42,503 bases of DNA from DATLXH01 sp035576005 (GCA_035576005.1 DATLXH010000110.1:1-42503); one strand, 5' to 3'; positions 16,225-25,167 are shown, numbered from the stretch's first letter. Notes: generated by a model from the sequence alone, not told the origin. Translations and numbers: made by a program.

Positions 16225-17160
16225 ATGCGTAAACCGTTCGCGCTCGCCGCGATTCTCATCACGACTCTGGCCGGCACCGCATTCGCGATCGGTGAGGCCC
16301 GCTTCACCGGGAAGGTCGTCGATTCGAAGAACAAGCCCCTCCCCGGTGCGGAGGTCCTCATCACATCAACCGGGGGCAAAAACTTCAAGCAGACTTACAA
16401 GGCTGACAAGAAGGGTATGGTGAACTTCATCCTGATCGATGGGACCCTCAAATACAAAATGACGGTCAGCAAGGAAGGCTTCGTCCCGTATGTAGAGATG
16501 ACGAAAAAGTTCAAGCTGATCCCGGAGAGTAACGAGCAGACCATCACGCTCGCATCGGGCACTGTAACGCCATCCGGGACCACCATCCAGGTGCCTCAGC
16601 CGGAGAAAGTAGACCTCGGTGTCGCGGCGTACAACGAAGGTGCCGCACTTGCCAACGCGGGTGACACTGATGGCGCCATCCTGAAGTTCGAGGCGGCCGT
16701 AGCCGCAAAACCTACTCTTACCTCCGCGTACATCGCTCTGGCCAAAATGTACACCAATAAGAAGCTCTGGGCGAAGGTCATCGACAACGGCAACAAGGCG
16801 CTGGCCATCATTGGTGAGGATCCCGATGTCGCGGTACTTCTGGCTCAGGCCTACGACAAGAGCGGCGATAAGGTCAAAGCCAGCGAGTTTCGAAAGAAAG
16901 CTCCTGCGGACCCGACAAGCCTTTTCAACGAAGCTGCCCGAAGCATCAATGCGGGCAAGGACAGCGATGCCGAGAAACTCCTTGTACAGGCCCTCACGGC
17001 AGATGAGAAATTTGCCGCAGCGCACTATGAGCTGGGGATGATTTACGTCCGCTCCAGCAAGAATGCAGACGCGCGAAAGCATCTGCAGAAGTACATCGAG
17101 CTCGAACCGAAAGGAAAAGACGTGGCGACCGCGAAAGAGATGCTCAACTACGTCAAATAG
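16225..17160 (+). CDS. secreted TPR protein with N-terminal carboxypeptidase-regulatory-like domain
   Basis: A 311-residue exported protein. The signal peptide is MRKPFALAAILITTLAGTAFA. Residues about 25-105 look like a small beta-sandwich of the carboxypeptidase regulatory or CarboxypepD_reg type (FTGKVVDSKNKPLPGAEVLI). Residues about 125-311 are tetratricopeptide helices (AAYNEGAALANAGDTDGAIL, AAHYELGMIYVRSSKNADAR). An AAAGGAGA ribosome site lies just before the ATG at 16225, which I prefer to an upstream in-frame start. It is probably a periplasmic scaffold; its partner is unknown. It is followed by a strong terminator. Confidence 0.85.
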   Translation: MRKPFALAAILITTLAGTAFAIGEARFTGKVVDSKNKPLPGAEVLITSTGGKNFKQTYKADKKGMVNFILIDGTLKYKMTVSKEGFVPYVEMTKKFKLIPESNEQTITLASGTVTPSGTTIQVPQPEKVDLGVAAYNEGAALANAGDTDGAILKFEAAVAAKPTLTSAYIALAKMYTNKKLWAKVIDNGNKALAIIGEDPDVAVLLAQAYDKSGDKVKASEFRKKAPADPTSLFNEAARSINAGKDSDAEKLLVQALTADEKFAAAHYELGMIYVRSSKNADARKHLQKYIELEPKGKDVATAKEMLNYVK

Positions 17161-17186
17161 CAATCACATCCAGACATTCATCACGA

Positions 17187-17214
17187 GGGCGGCCTAGGGC
17201 CGCCCTTTCTTTTC
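17187..17214 (+). terminator. Rho-independent terminator
   Basis: GGGCGGCC-tag-GGCCGCCC (17187-17205) is a perfect 8-bp GC stem followed by TTTCTTTT. It lies 27 bp after the TPR gene's stop codon. Confidence 0.9.
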
Positions 17215-17273
17215 CAGTCTGAAATTCGCGCTCCGGCTCCCCCTGTTGCGAAATGCACACGGAGAACGCGACC

Positions 17274-17810
17274 ATGCGAATCAAGAATCTCTCAAAGAGC
17301 AGTTTCATCATTGTGGTCGTTTCGTCCTCCCTGCTTCTTTCCTCGTGTGGATCGAGTCGTTCCACCACCTCAACTGAGTCGCGAAGAGAGGCTCGAGCAG
17401 CCGCCGCGCTGAGCGAGCCTGAAATCTTCATCCAGCAGCTAAGTCGGACCCCGGTCGCTGCTCGCCACGTGACAGGCCCTTTACCCGTCAACTTCCGGGT
17501 CAGTGTCCGGAACAACTCGTCAACCCTGCTCACGCTCACCCGGGTGCGCGTGGAGTCGATGGGCGAGGGAGCCTACACTCTCACGAGTAATGCTCAGGCG
17601 TTCAACAAGGAGATCGAGCCGGCGCGGCAGGCAAGTGTGGAATTCTGGGCTCCAGCAACTGCTGAGACTACAATTACCGGAAGCAACGGGCCTGTCACCA
17701 TTCGCGGCATCGCATATTTCAAGTCGGCGACCGGTGCATTTCAGAAAGTGTTCGTCCAGCAGGTTCACGATCAGCTGAATCGAGGAGTCAGGAGCGGAGT
17801 CGGCAACTAG
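17274..17810 (+). CDS. predicted lipoprotein of unknown function
   Basis: A 178-residue protein with a lipoprotein signal: basic MRIKNLSK, a hydrophobic stretch, then a lipobox LLSSC with the lipidated cysteine at C25. The mature part starts with a Ser/Thr/Arg-rich linker and continues as a probable beta-sandwich (PVNFRVSVRNNSSTLLTLTR, YTLTSNAQAFNKEIEPAR), similar in feel to small Ig-like or CARDB-type folds. I chose the ATG at 17274 because GGAG lies 9 bp before it; an upstream ATG at 17253 would add 7 residues. No known family is recognised. Confidence 0.75.
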   Translation: MRIKNLSKSSFIIVVVSSSLLLSSCGSSRSTTSTESRREARAAAALSEPEIFIQQLSRTPVAARHVTGPLPVNFRVSVRNNSSTLLTLTRVRVESMGEGAYTLTSNAQAFNKEIEPARQASVEFWAPATAETTITGSNGPVTIRGIAYFKSATGAFQKVFVQQVHDQLNRGVRSGVGN

Positions 17811-17819
17811 CCCTTTTCG

Positions 17820-17839
17820 TTCGCCAGTGCGGCGGCGAA
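17820..17839. terminator. possible weak bidirectional hairpin between convergent genes
   Basis: TTCGCC (17820-17825) pairs with GGCGAA (17834-17839) in the 71-bp space between the lipoprotein gene and the convergent MBL-fold gene. The preceding CCCTTTT on the plus strand is an AAAAGGG on the minus strand, so a T-run is lacking for either direction. Confidence 0.3.
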
Positions 17840-17881
17840 ACGTTGCCTGCACGGCGAGACGCGCGGCAGTCCGCGATGCGA

Positions 17882-19054
17882 TCACCTCTTCGCAGCCGCC
17901 CCAACGCGCGGGTAATAGAAGGCGACCCACTCTTCCTTCAAGTCCTTCACTCTCCCCTCTTTCTTGAGTGTTGAAAGAGTTTTGCCAGCTGCTTTGCCCG
18001 CTTTCACGAATCGATAGACGTTTGAGGTCTTTCGATAGATCTCTTTGAGATTCCTTCCCTCGACCACTGGAGAATGGCCCGTGACCACTTTCGCGTCGTC
18101 GGGAAGTTCCTTCATGAGCGGATCCATCGTTTCGAAGTAGCGATCCACCTGGTCGCCCGGGTCGAGAAGAGGGCGTAGTCCTGGAAAGTAGTTGTCGCCA
18201 AGGTGAAGCACCTTCGACCTGGGAAAATAAACAATCAGGTCTCCCCCAGAGTGGGCCGGAAGAGGATGGATCGCGATGTCTTCGCCATTGAAATGAAGCG
18301 TCGTGCTGGACCTTATGTCGACATCGGCAAGCATCGCCTCACTCTTCGCCGCGAGCACGACTCCATCGATAAATGTCTGAGGCTTTGTCAGCGCATCCCG
18401 GACTGCGGCATGGGCAATGATCGTCGCCCCTTTGCCCAACTCGGCATTGCCGCCAACGTGATCCTCGTGCTCGTGAGTATTGATGATGTAGCGAACATAG
18501 CGGACAGGAGTACCCCGCCCCTGGCGCTGCAACGCCCGCTGGATTGCAGGCGTGCCTCTCGCGTAGCCCGTATCGACCAGAAGAATCCCATCATCACCAA
18601 CCGATGCGACGAGCGAGCAGCCTGCGCCATCCAGGAGCTTGATGTTCCCACCCAGATGCCTGACTCCGATCTGAAGAGACATATAAAGCCGGCCGATGCG
18701 GTGGTACTCGCGTCTGGCTCGCGTTTCCTTGAAGAAGGGATCGGAGTCGGCGTAAGAGATCATCAGGCTCTCGATCCTGTCATTCCAAAGCGTCTCGAGC
18801 CAGTCAACAGCTTCCGCATGGTTGCCGTTCACTGCATGAGCGCGAGCAAGCTCGTACATGAACAACGGACGGTTCACTGGCTTGTCGTTCAGCTCCACAG
18901 CCTTCTTCATGTGCTCGAGGTAGCCTTTCGAATCGCCACCACCGAGAAGTTTCTGGGCAACCCGGTACTCCTCGAGATACGTAAGCGGCCTGTCGGCTGC
19001 CACGGCGCTCGAACCAAAAATCATGAGAAACAGAAACCCGAGATGGATCTTCAT
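17882..19054 (-). CDS. secreted metallo-beta-lactamase-fold hydrolase
   Basis: A 390-residue exported protein. The signal peptide MKIHLGFLFLMIFGSSAVAA is followed by a helical, TPR-like region (about 25-120; RPLFMYELARAHAVNGNHAE). The metallo-beta-lactamase domain has the zinc motif H194-x-H196-x-D198-H199 in NTHEHEDHVGG, then LPAHSGGD, HLGDNYF and a final GHSPV histidine, so the two-metal site looks complete. Substrate is unknown; the combination of an N-terminal repeat and MBL fold occurs in cyclase- or quinoprotein-relay-like families. It is divergent from the amidotransferase-like gene, with an 82-bp shared promoter region. Confidence 0.87.
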   Translation of the reverse strand: MKIHLGFLFLMIFGSSAVAADRPLTYLEEYRVAQKLLGGGDSKGYLEHMKKAVELNDKPVNRPLFMYELARAHAVNGNHAEAVDWLETLWNDRIESLMISYADSDPFFKETRARREYHRIGRLYMSLQIGVRHLGGNIKLLDGAGCSLVASVGDDGILLVDTGYARGTPAIQRALQRQGRGTPVRYVRYIINTHEHEDHVGGNAELGKGATIIAHAAVRDALTKPQTFIDGVVLAAKSEAMLADVDIRSSTTLHFNGEDIAIHPLPAHSGGDLIVYFPRSKVLHLGDNYFPGLRPLLDPGDQVDRYFETMDPLMKELPDDAKVVTGHSPVVEGRNLKEIYRKTSNVYRFVKAGKAAGKTLSTLKKEGRVKDLKEEWVAFYYPRVGAAAKR

Positions 19055-19114
19055 AGCCAGATGCTAACAACTTCGGCCTCTCTCGGATTGTGACGAAAGG
19101 CGCACGACCGGCCC

Positions 19115-19129
19115 GCTCTTTGAAAGAGC
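19115..19129. promoter_or_regulatory. small palindrome in the divergent promoter region
   Basis: GCTCTT-tga-AAGAGC lies 7 bp before the ATG of the amidotransferase-like gene and about 60 bp upstream of the MBL-fold gene. It could be an operator half or a leader hairpin. It is short, so chance is possible. Confidence 0.25.
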
Positions 19130-19136
19130 CCATCTG

Positions 19137-20207
19137 ATGAAGCACGTCCGTTATGATCCCGAGCGTCCTGATATCGTGAGTTATGTGCGCGTGGTGCGTC
19201 CGGACGAAATTCCTCCCGAAGAGCCGCGCACGATCGACGTCGTCATCCTCGACATGAATCACTCCTGGCCGAATGTGGGTCACGACTCCCTGGTCCATAT
19301 CGTCCGTGGAATTGCTGGAGCGATGCTCGATTTCCTGTCTGCGGCGAACCTGCGGATCCGTGTGTTGTCGTTCGATGTCCGGCAGCGTCTCATGGTGCCG
19401 CGTAAAGACCATTTCCGGCTCTTCATCGGGACCGGAGGGCCGGGCCATCTCGACCCTCGAGTGAACGACGGAACCAGGGAGCAGGCGCAGGGAATCGTGG
19501 AGGATCCATCGTGGGAGCCGCGCCTTTTTGCGCTATTCGACCAGATCGCCGCCGACCCTGCGTCCTCGCTTGTCGCTGTATGCCACACCTTCGGGGTCAT
19601 TTGTCGATGGTCGGGCGTGGCTGACGCGGTGGCCCGGGGACCCGAGAAGGGAGGGAAGAGCACCGGCGTGCCGACCAACTGGCTGACCGACAAGGCAACC
19701 GAGCACCCGTGGTTCAGCAAGTTCTCCGCGCTGCTCCCCGATGGGCGCTCATTCCGAGTTGTCGACAACCGACTGTTCGACCTGATCCCGAGGTCCTCAG
19801 AGCTTCCCAACGGGATGTCATCGATCAGTTTCGAGAAAGACGGATCGCGTGGTGACGCCCTCACCGCCATCGAGATTGCCCGGGATGCCGAGGGAGTCAT
19901 GCCGCGCTTTTTTGCCGTCAACCACCATCCGGAAATCATCGATCGCGAGCATCTCCTGAGAGTGCTCGATGCGAAACTCAGAAGAGTAGAAGTCACGGCA
20001 GAGTGGTACGACGAGCGTGCAAACACCATCGCGGGACTTATGGTTGGTGAGGCCGAATTTCAGAGTCGCCTAACGTCCCGATACATGCTGATCGATCCCA
20101 TCCGATTTCATCTGACCCGTCTTGTGCGTCAACGTGCCGAGGAGCTGGGTGTGAGACACGCGCCACATGAAGAGCAGCTCTTCGCGCTCCCAGCCGTGTC
20201 GTCTTAG
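19137..20207 (+). CDS. class I glutamine amidotransferase-like protein, function unknown
   Basis: A 356-residue cytoplasmic protein with the marks of a class I glutamine amidotransferase fold: an early FIGTGGPGHLDP loop, a nucleophile-elbow cysteine C149 in AVCHTFGVICRW, and a late HPE pair (H264, E266) in FFAVNHHPEI, which would complete a Cys-His-Glu triad. The spacing of about 115 residues between Cys and His is longer than usual and includes a KSTGVPTNWLTD segment. No synthase domain is fused or adjacent, so it may be a stand-alone hydrolase. The last 11 codons and the following DNA were copied to 22778 by a tandem duplication. Confidence 0.65.
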   Translation: MKHVRYDPERPDIVSYVRVVRPDEIPPEEPRTIDVVILDMNHSWPNVGHDSLVHIVRGIAGAMLDFLSAANLRIRVLSFDVRQRLMVPRKDHFRLFIGTGGPGHLDPRVNDGTREQAQGIVEDPSWEPRLFALFDQIAADPASSLVAVCHTFGVICRWSGVADAVARGPEKGGKSTGVPTNWLTDKATEHPWFSKFSALLPDGRSFRVVDNRLFDLIPRSSELPNGMSSISFEKDGSRGDALTAIEIARDAEGVMPRFFAVNHHPEIIDREHLLRVLDAKLRRVEVTAEWYDERANTIAGLMVGEAEFQSRLTSRYMLIDPIRFHLTRLVRQRAEELGVRHAPHEEQLFALPAVSS

Positions 20208-20512
20208 CCAGCACTGGCTGGTCTCAGCCCGCATTTCTCACAGACTCGCGGAGCAATATCACGACATGATTCGCCGGTTCGTATTCGACGCCGCTCGAGA
20301 GGCAGTGAGCATAGGCTTGCGAAGTTGAGCGCCTCCCGCACACCCACCCAAGCCACAGGTATGACACATGCTGCACAGTTAAGTTAGGCCGAGAGGACAC
20401 TTCACGAAACGTGATCTCCACCACGGTGATACGATTCTGGCCAAGTTCGGAATCAGGATTATGATAGCGGCTCCCGTCTCGCGTTCCTCTGTTCGATAAG
20501 GAGATTGCATTC
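20208..20512. promoter_or_regulatory. duplicated leader region of the first NHL gene
   Basis: This 305-bp gap begins with a GCCCGCATTTCTCACAG half-site (20227-20243) and ends with AAGGAG before the ATG at 20513. It recurs with high identity at 22814-23118 ahead of the second NHL gene, which suggests both genes carry the same promoter. Inside are the shared blocks 'acacatgctgcacag' and 'gtgatacgattct'. Exact -35/-10 boxes were not assigned. Confidence 0.6.
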
Positions 20513-22753
20513 ATGTCCCTCGGCTCGAAGCGAAGTTTCACGGCTGCTCTGGTGGTCTCTGCGGTCCTCTCGTATGCGTCGGCCCTGCAGGGGCAGCCGC
20601 TGACCTTCACGACCTTTGCCGGGACGCAGGGGGGAAGGGGGGTTGAGGACGGGACGGGGAGCGCGGCGCGGTTCGACTTTCCGACCGGAGTGGCAACCGA
20701 CAGCAGCGGGAACGTCTACGTCGCCGATCAGGGCAACCATACGATCCGGAAGATCAGCCCGGCGGGAGCGGTCACCACGCTGGCGGGTCTCGCGGGAATC
20801 TCCGGGAGTGCCGACGGGACGGGGAGCGCGGCGCGGTTCCTCTTTCCGCGAGGAGTGGTAACCGACGGCAGCGGGAACGTCTACGTCACCGATACGGGCA
20901 ACCATACGATTCGGAGGATCACCCCCGCGGGAGCTGTCACCACGCTGGCGGGTCTTGCGGGAATCTCCGGGAGTGCCGACGGGACGGGGAGCGCGGCGCG
21001 GTTCAAGTTTCCGTTCGGAGTGGCCACCGACAGCAGCGGGAACGTCTATGTCGCCGATACGGACAACCATACCATCCGGGCGATCACCCCGGCCGGAGCG
21101 GTCACCACGCTGGCCGGTCTTGCGGGAACTCTGGGGAGTGCCGACGGGACGGGGAGCGCGGCGCGGTTCAACTTTCCGTTCGGAGTGGCGACCGACAGCA
21201 GGGGGGACGTCTACGTCGCCGATACGAGCAATAGTACGATCCGGAAGATCACCCCGGCTGGAGCGGTCACCACGCTGGCGGGTCTTGCGGGAACGGGAAG
21301 CTTCTTCGGGGAGAGTGCCGACGGGACGGGGAGCGCGGCGCGGTTCAACAGTCCGATTGGAGTGGCTACCGACAGCAGCGGGAACGTTTACGTGGCCGAT
21401 ACGTCTAACGGTACGATCCGGAAGATCACCCCGGCGGGAGTGGTCACAACGCTGGCGGGTCTTGCGGGAGGCTTTGGGAGTGCCGACGGGACGGGGAGCG
21501 CGGCGCGGTTCAACTTTCCGCGCGGAGTGGCAACCGACAGCAGCGGGAATGTCTACGTCGCGGATTCGGACAACCATACGATCCGGAAGATCACCCCGGC
21601 GGGAGCGGTCACCACGCTGGCGGGTCTTGCGGAATTCGGGGGAAGGGCCGACGGGACGGGGAGCGCGGCGCGGTTCTTATTGCCGACCGGAGTGGCAACC
21701 GACAGCAGCGGGAACGTCTACGTCGCCGACAGGGAAAACAGTACGATCCGGAAGATCACCCCGGCGGGAGCGGTCACAACGGTGGCGGGTCTTGCGGGAG
21801 ACTCGAACCGAGGGAGTTTCGACGGGAGGGGGAGCGAGGCGCGGTTCAACCGTCCGACCGGAGTGGCAACCGACAGCAGCGGGAACGTCTACGTCGCCGA
21901 CAGGGACAACGGTACGATCCGGAAGATCACCCGGGCAGCATCGGCCCGGGCAGCAGCGGTCACCACGCTGGCCGGTCTTGCGGGAACCGCGGGGAATGCC
22001 GACGGGACGGGGAGCGCGGCGCGGTTCGGCCTTCCGTCTGGAGTGGCGACTGACAAGAGCGGGAACGTCTACGTCGCCGATACGTTCAGCGGTACGATCC
22101 GGAAGATCACCCCGGCTGGAGCGGTCACTACGCTGGCGGGTCTTGCGCTAGACAGAGGGAGTGCCGACGGGATGGGGAGCGCGGCGCGGTTCAACCGTCC
22201 CACCGGAGTGGCAACCGACAACAGCGGGAACGTCTACGTCGCCGATAGGCTCAACCATACGATTCGGAAGATCACCCCGGAGGGAGCGGTCACTACGGTG
22301 GCAGGTCTTGCGGGAACCCGGGGAAGTGCCGACGGCACGGGGAGCGCGGCGCGGTTCAGCAGTCCGGAAGGAGTGGCAACCGATAGCAGCGGGAACATCT
22401 ACGTTGCCGATACGGACAACCATACAATTCGCATAGGAAGGGCAACCCTTGCCGATGTCGCCACCATCGACCTCTCCAGCGGCGTGCGTGGCGCCACCCG
22501 CCAACTGGACACTTCCTCCCAGACGGCGACCTCATTTCAATGGAGTGTGATTCGCCGCCCCGTCGACGCCGTCGCCAGTCTCTCCTCCGAGACAGTCCGC
22601 AATCCAACCTTCACTCCCGACGTACTGGGACTTTTCACGTTCCGGCTCATCGCCACCAGTTTCGCAGGTACGAGTATCACCACGGTGGACCTCTTGGTCT
22701 CAGCCACGGTCGCATCCGGCGTGCGTCATCCTCGAACTTCCCGTCGTCCATGA
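20513..22753 (+). CDS. secreted NHL-repeat beta-propeller protein, copy 1
   Basis: A 746-residue exported protein. The signal peptide covers about residues 1-28 (MSLGSKRSFTAALVVSAVLS...ALQGQP). It has eleven NHL repeats of about 53 residues, each with the pattern DGTGSAARF..P.GVATD then SGNVYVAD..N.TIRKITPAG and AVTTLAGLAG. A PKD/Ig-like domain follows (about 655-735; TATSFQWSVIRRP, FTFRLIATSFAGT). Repeats are nearly identical in DNA as well as protein, and variation is confined to three short spots per repeat. The reading frame ends just before a dockerin-like tail that is missing here because of the duplication breakpoint at 22778. NHL propellers usually bind proteins or glycans; the ligand is unknown. 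Confidence 0.9.
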   Translation: MSLGSKRSFTAALVVSAVLSYASALQGQPLTFTTFAGTQGGRGVEDGTGSAARFDFPTGVATDSSGNVYVADQGNHTIRKISPAGAVTTLAGLAGISGSADGTGSAARFLFPRGVVTDGSGNVYVTDTGNHTIRRITPAGAVTTLAGLAGISGSADGTGSAARFKFPFGVATDSSGNVYVADTDNHTIRAITPAGAVTTLAGLAGTLGSADGTGSAARFNFPFGVATDSRGDVYVADTSNSTIRKITPAGAVTTLAGLAGTGSFFGESADGTGSAARFNSPIGVATDSSGNVYVADTSNGTIRKITPAGVVTTLAGLAGGFGSADGTGSAARFNFPRGVATDSSGNVYVADSDNHTIRKITPAGAVTTLAGLAEFGGRADGTGSAARFLLPTGVATDSSGNVYVADRENSTIRKITPAGAVTTVAGLAGDSNRGSFDGRGSEARFNRPTGVATDSSGNVYVADRDNGTIRKITRAASARAAAVTTLAGLAGTAGNADGTGSAARFGLPSGVATDKSGNVYVADTFSGTIRKITPAGAVTTLAGLALDRGSADGMGSAARFNRPTGVATDNSGNVYVADRLNHTIRKITPEGAVTTVAGLAGTRGSADGTGSAARFSSPEGVATDSSGNIYVADTDNHTIRIGRATLADVATIDLSSGVRGATRQLDTSSQTATSFQWSVIRRPVDAVASLSSETVRNPTFTPDVLGLFTFRLIATSFAGTSITTVDLLVSATVASGVRHPRTSRRP

Positions 22754-23118
22754 GATGGGTGACGCCAACGGCGATCGGAGCAGCTCTTCGCGCTCCCAGC
22801 CGTGTCGTCTTAGCCAGTACTGGCTGGTCTTAGCCGGCATTTCTCACAGACTCGCGGAGCAAGATCACGACGTGATTCGCCTGGTTCGTATTCGACGCCG
22901 CTCGAGAGGTAGTGAGTACACGCTTGCGAGGTTGAGCCCTCCCGCACACCCACCCAAGCCATAGGTATGACACATGCTGCACAGTTAAGTTAGGCTGAAA
23001 GGACACTTCACGAAATGTGATCTCCACTACGCTGATACGATTCTCACCAGGTTCGGAATCAGGATTATGATAGCGGCTCCCGTCTCGCGTTCGTCTGTTC
23101 GATAAGGAGATTGCATTC
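22754..23118. repeat. tandem-duplication junction and second copy of the leader
   Basis: Up to 22777 the DNA is the shared 3' end of the NHL gene (out-of-frame MGDANGD). At GAGC (22778-22781) it switches to the last codons of the amidotransferase-like gene (CAGCTCTTCGCGCTCC) and then repeats 20208-20512. The offset between the copies is exactly 2606 bp at the junction and at the palindrome half-site (20227 and 22833). The fragment of the amidotransferase gene here is a truncated, non-functional remnant. Confidence 0.9.
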
Positions 23119-25167
23119 ATGTCCCTCGGCTCGAAGCGAAGTTCCGCCGCAGCTCTCGTGGTCTTTGCAGTCCTCTCATATGCGTCGGCCCTGCAGGGGC
23201 AGCCGCTGACCTTCACGACCTTGGCCGGGCCGCAGGGCGGGGAGGGATTGGAGGACGGGACGGGAAGCGCGGCGCGGTTCAACTCTCCGCAAGGAGTGGC
23301 AACCGACAGCAACGGGAACATCTACGTCGCCGATCAACGCAACCATACCATCCGGAAGATCACCCCGGCGGGAGCGGTCACCACCCTGGCAGGTCTTGCG
23401 GGTATTTTCGGGAGTGCCGACGGGAGTGGGAGCGCGGCGCGGTTCAGATCTCCGTCCGGAGTGGCAACCGACAGCAGCGGGACCGTCTACGTCGCCGATC
23501 AAAGCAACCATACCATCCGGAAGATCACCCCGGCGGGAGTAGTCACAACACTGGCCGGTCTTGCGGGAGTCAGCGGAAGTGTCGACGGGACGGGGAGCGA
23601 GGCGCGGTTCAGATTTCCGTCCGGAGTGGCAACCGACAGCAGCGGGAACGTCTACGTCGCCGACTCAAGCAACCATACGATCCGGAAGATCACCCCGGCA
23701 GGGGCAGTCACGACGCTGGCGGGTCTGGCGGGAAGCTCCGGGAGTGACGACGGGACGGGGAGCGCTGCGCGGTTCAGATCTCCGGTTGGAGTGGCAACCG
23801 ACAGCAGCGGGAACGTCTACGTCGCCGATACGAGCAACCATACGATCCGGAAGATTACACCGGCCGGAGCGGTCACCACGCTGGCGGGTCTGGCGGGAAG
23901 CTTTGCGAGTGCCGACGGGACGGGAAGCGCGGCGCGGTTCGCCGCTCCAAGCGGAGTGGCAACCGACAGCAGCGGGAACGTCTACGTCGCCGACCTCTTC
24001 AACTCCACGATTCGGAAGATCACCCCGGCCGGAGCGGTCACCACGCTGGCGGGTCTGGCGGAAAGCGGCGGTAGTACCGACGGGACCGGAAGCGCGGCGC
24101 GGTTCGGCGAGCCGGCGGGACTGGCAACCGACAGCAGCGGGAACGTTTACGTCGCCGACTCAAGCAACCATACGATCCGGAAGATCACCACGGCCGGAGC
24201 GGTCACCACGCTGGCAGGCCTTGCGGATTTCTTCAACTCCGGGAGTGCCGACGGGACGGGGAGCGCGGCGCGGTTCAACCGTCCCTACGGAGTGGCAACC
24301 GACAGCAGCGGGAACGTCTACGTCGCCGACTCAAGCAACCATACGATCCGAAAGATCACCCCTGTGGGAGCGGTCACCACGCTGGCGGGTCTTGCGGGAT
24401 TCAGCGCCACTGCCGACGGGACGGGGAGCGCGGCGCGGTTCAGATCTCCGTCCGGAGTGGCAACCGACAGCAGCGGGAACGTCTACGTCGCCGATACGAT
24501 CAACCATACAATCCGAAAGATCACCCCGACGGGAGCGGTCACTACGCTGGCAGGTCTTGGAGGAACCAGGGGGAGTGCCGACGGGATCGGGAGCGCGGCG
24601 CGGTTCGACAATCCCAACGGAGTGGCAACCGACAGCAGCGGGAACGTCTACGTCGCCGATCGGAGCAACCACACAATCCGGAAGATCACCCCGGCGGGAG
24701 CAGTCACCACGCTGGCCGGTCTTGCGGGAGTCAGCGGGAGTGCCGACGGGACGGGGAGCGCGGCGCGGTTCAGATCTCCCAGAGGAATAGCAACCGACAG
24801 CATTGGGAACGTCTATGTCGCCGGGGAGAACAACCACTCAATTCGCATAGGGACGGCAACCATTGCCGATGTCGCCACCATCGACGTCTCCACCGGCGCG
24901 CGTGGCGCCACCCGTCAACTGGACACGTCGCCTCAGACGGCGACCTCATTTCAATGGAGTGTGATTCGCCGCCCCGTCGACTCCGTCGCCAATCTCTCCT
25001 CCGAGACGGTCCGCAATCCAACCTTCACTCCTGACGTACCGGGACTCTACACGTTCCGGCTCATCGCCACCAGTTTCGCAGGTACCAGTATCACCACGGT
25101 GGACCTCACGGTCCCAGCCGCGGTCCCGGCCAGCCTGCGTCATCCTCGAACTTCCCGTCGTCCATGA
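23119..25167 (+). CDS. secreted NHL-repeat beta-propeller protein, copy 2
   Basis: A 682-residue paralogue of the preceding gene, with the same signal peptide region, ten NHL repeats and the same PKD/Ig-like domain. It is 64 residues shorter than copy 1, which equals the 192-bp difference between the two duplication units. The repeat-specific residues differ from copy 1 (for example ARFRSPSGV and ADSSNHTIRK are favoured here). After the PKD domain the frame breaks: the stop at 25165-25167 precedes a dockerin-like tail in other frames (25168-25356). AAGGAG before the ATG supports the start. Confidence 0.9.
   Translation: MSLGSKRSSAAALVVFAVLSYASALQGQPLTFTTLAGPQGGEGLEDGTGSAARFNSPQGVATDSNGNIYVADQRNHTIRKITPAGAVTTLAGLAGIFGSADGSGSAARFRSPSGVATDSSGTVYVADQSNHTIRKITPAGVVTTLAGLAGVSGSVDGTGSEARFRFPSGVATDSSGNVYVADSSNHTIRKITPAGAVTTLAGLAGSSGSDDGTGSAARFRSPVGVATDSSGNVYVADTSNHTIRKITPAGAVTTLAGLAGSFASADGTGSAARFAAPSGVATDSSGNVYVADLFNSTIRKITPAGAVTTLAGLAESGGSTDGTGSAARFGEPAGLATDSSGNVYVADSSNHTIRKITTAGAVTTLAGLADFFNSGSADGTGSAARFNRPYGVATDSSGNVYVADSSNHTIRKITPVGAVTTLAGLAGFSATADGTGSAARFRSPSGVATDSSGNVYVADTINHTIRKITPTGAVTTLAGLGGTRGSADGIGSAARFDNPNGVATDSSGNVYVADRSNHTIRKITPAGAVTTLAGLAGVSGSADGTGSAARFRSPRGIATDSIGNVYVAGENNHSIRIGTATIADVATIDVSTGARGATRQLDTSPQTATSFQWSVIRRPVDSVANLSSETVRNPTFTPDVPGLYTFRLIATSFAGTSITTVDLTVPAAVPASLRHPRTSRRP

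Noticed and set aside
16366..17163. 265-residue minus-strand frame opposite the TPR gene
   Set aside because: Antisense to a protein with signal peptide and TPRs, followed by a proper terminator on the plus strand.
18203..19093. 296-residue open frame opposite the MBL-fold gene
   Set aside because: Antisense to a gene with a signal peptide and intact zinc motif.
20459..21577. 372-residue open frame on the minus strand
   Set aside because: Antisense of the NHL repeats; low-complexity PRRAPRPVGTP product, no start or domain support.
20955..22151. 398-residue Arg/Gly-rich open frame on the plus strand
   Set aside because: It is the shifted frame of NHL copy 1; its repeats (PTGRGARRGS) mirror the real repeats and have no family match.
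23561..24790. 409-residue Arg-rich open frame on the plus strand
   Set aside because: Shifted frame of NHL copy 2 with the same artefact composition.
20640..24850. Regular repeats that could suggest a CRISPR array or satellite DNA
   Set aside because: The period is about 160 bp and always in frame, with NHL protein motifs and conserved codons; there are no short palindromic direct repeats with spacers.
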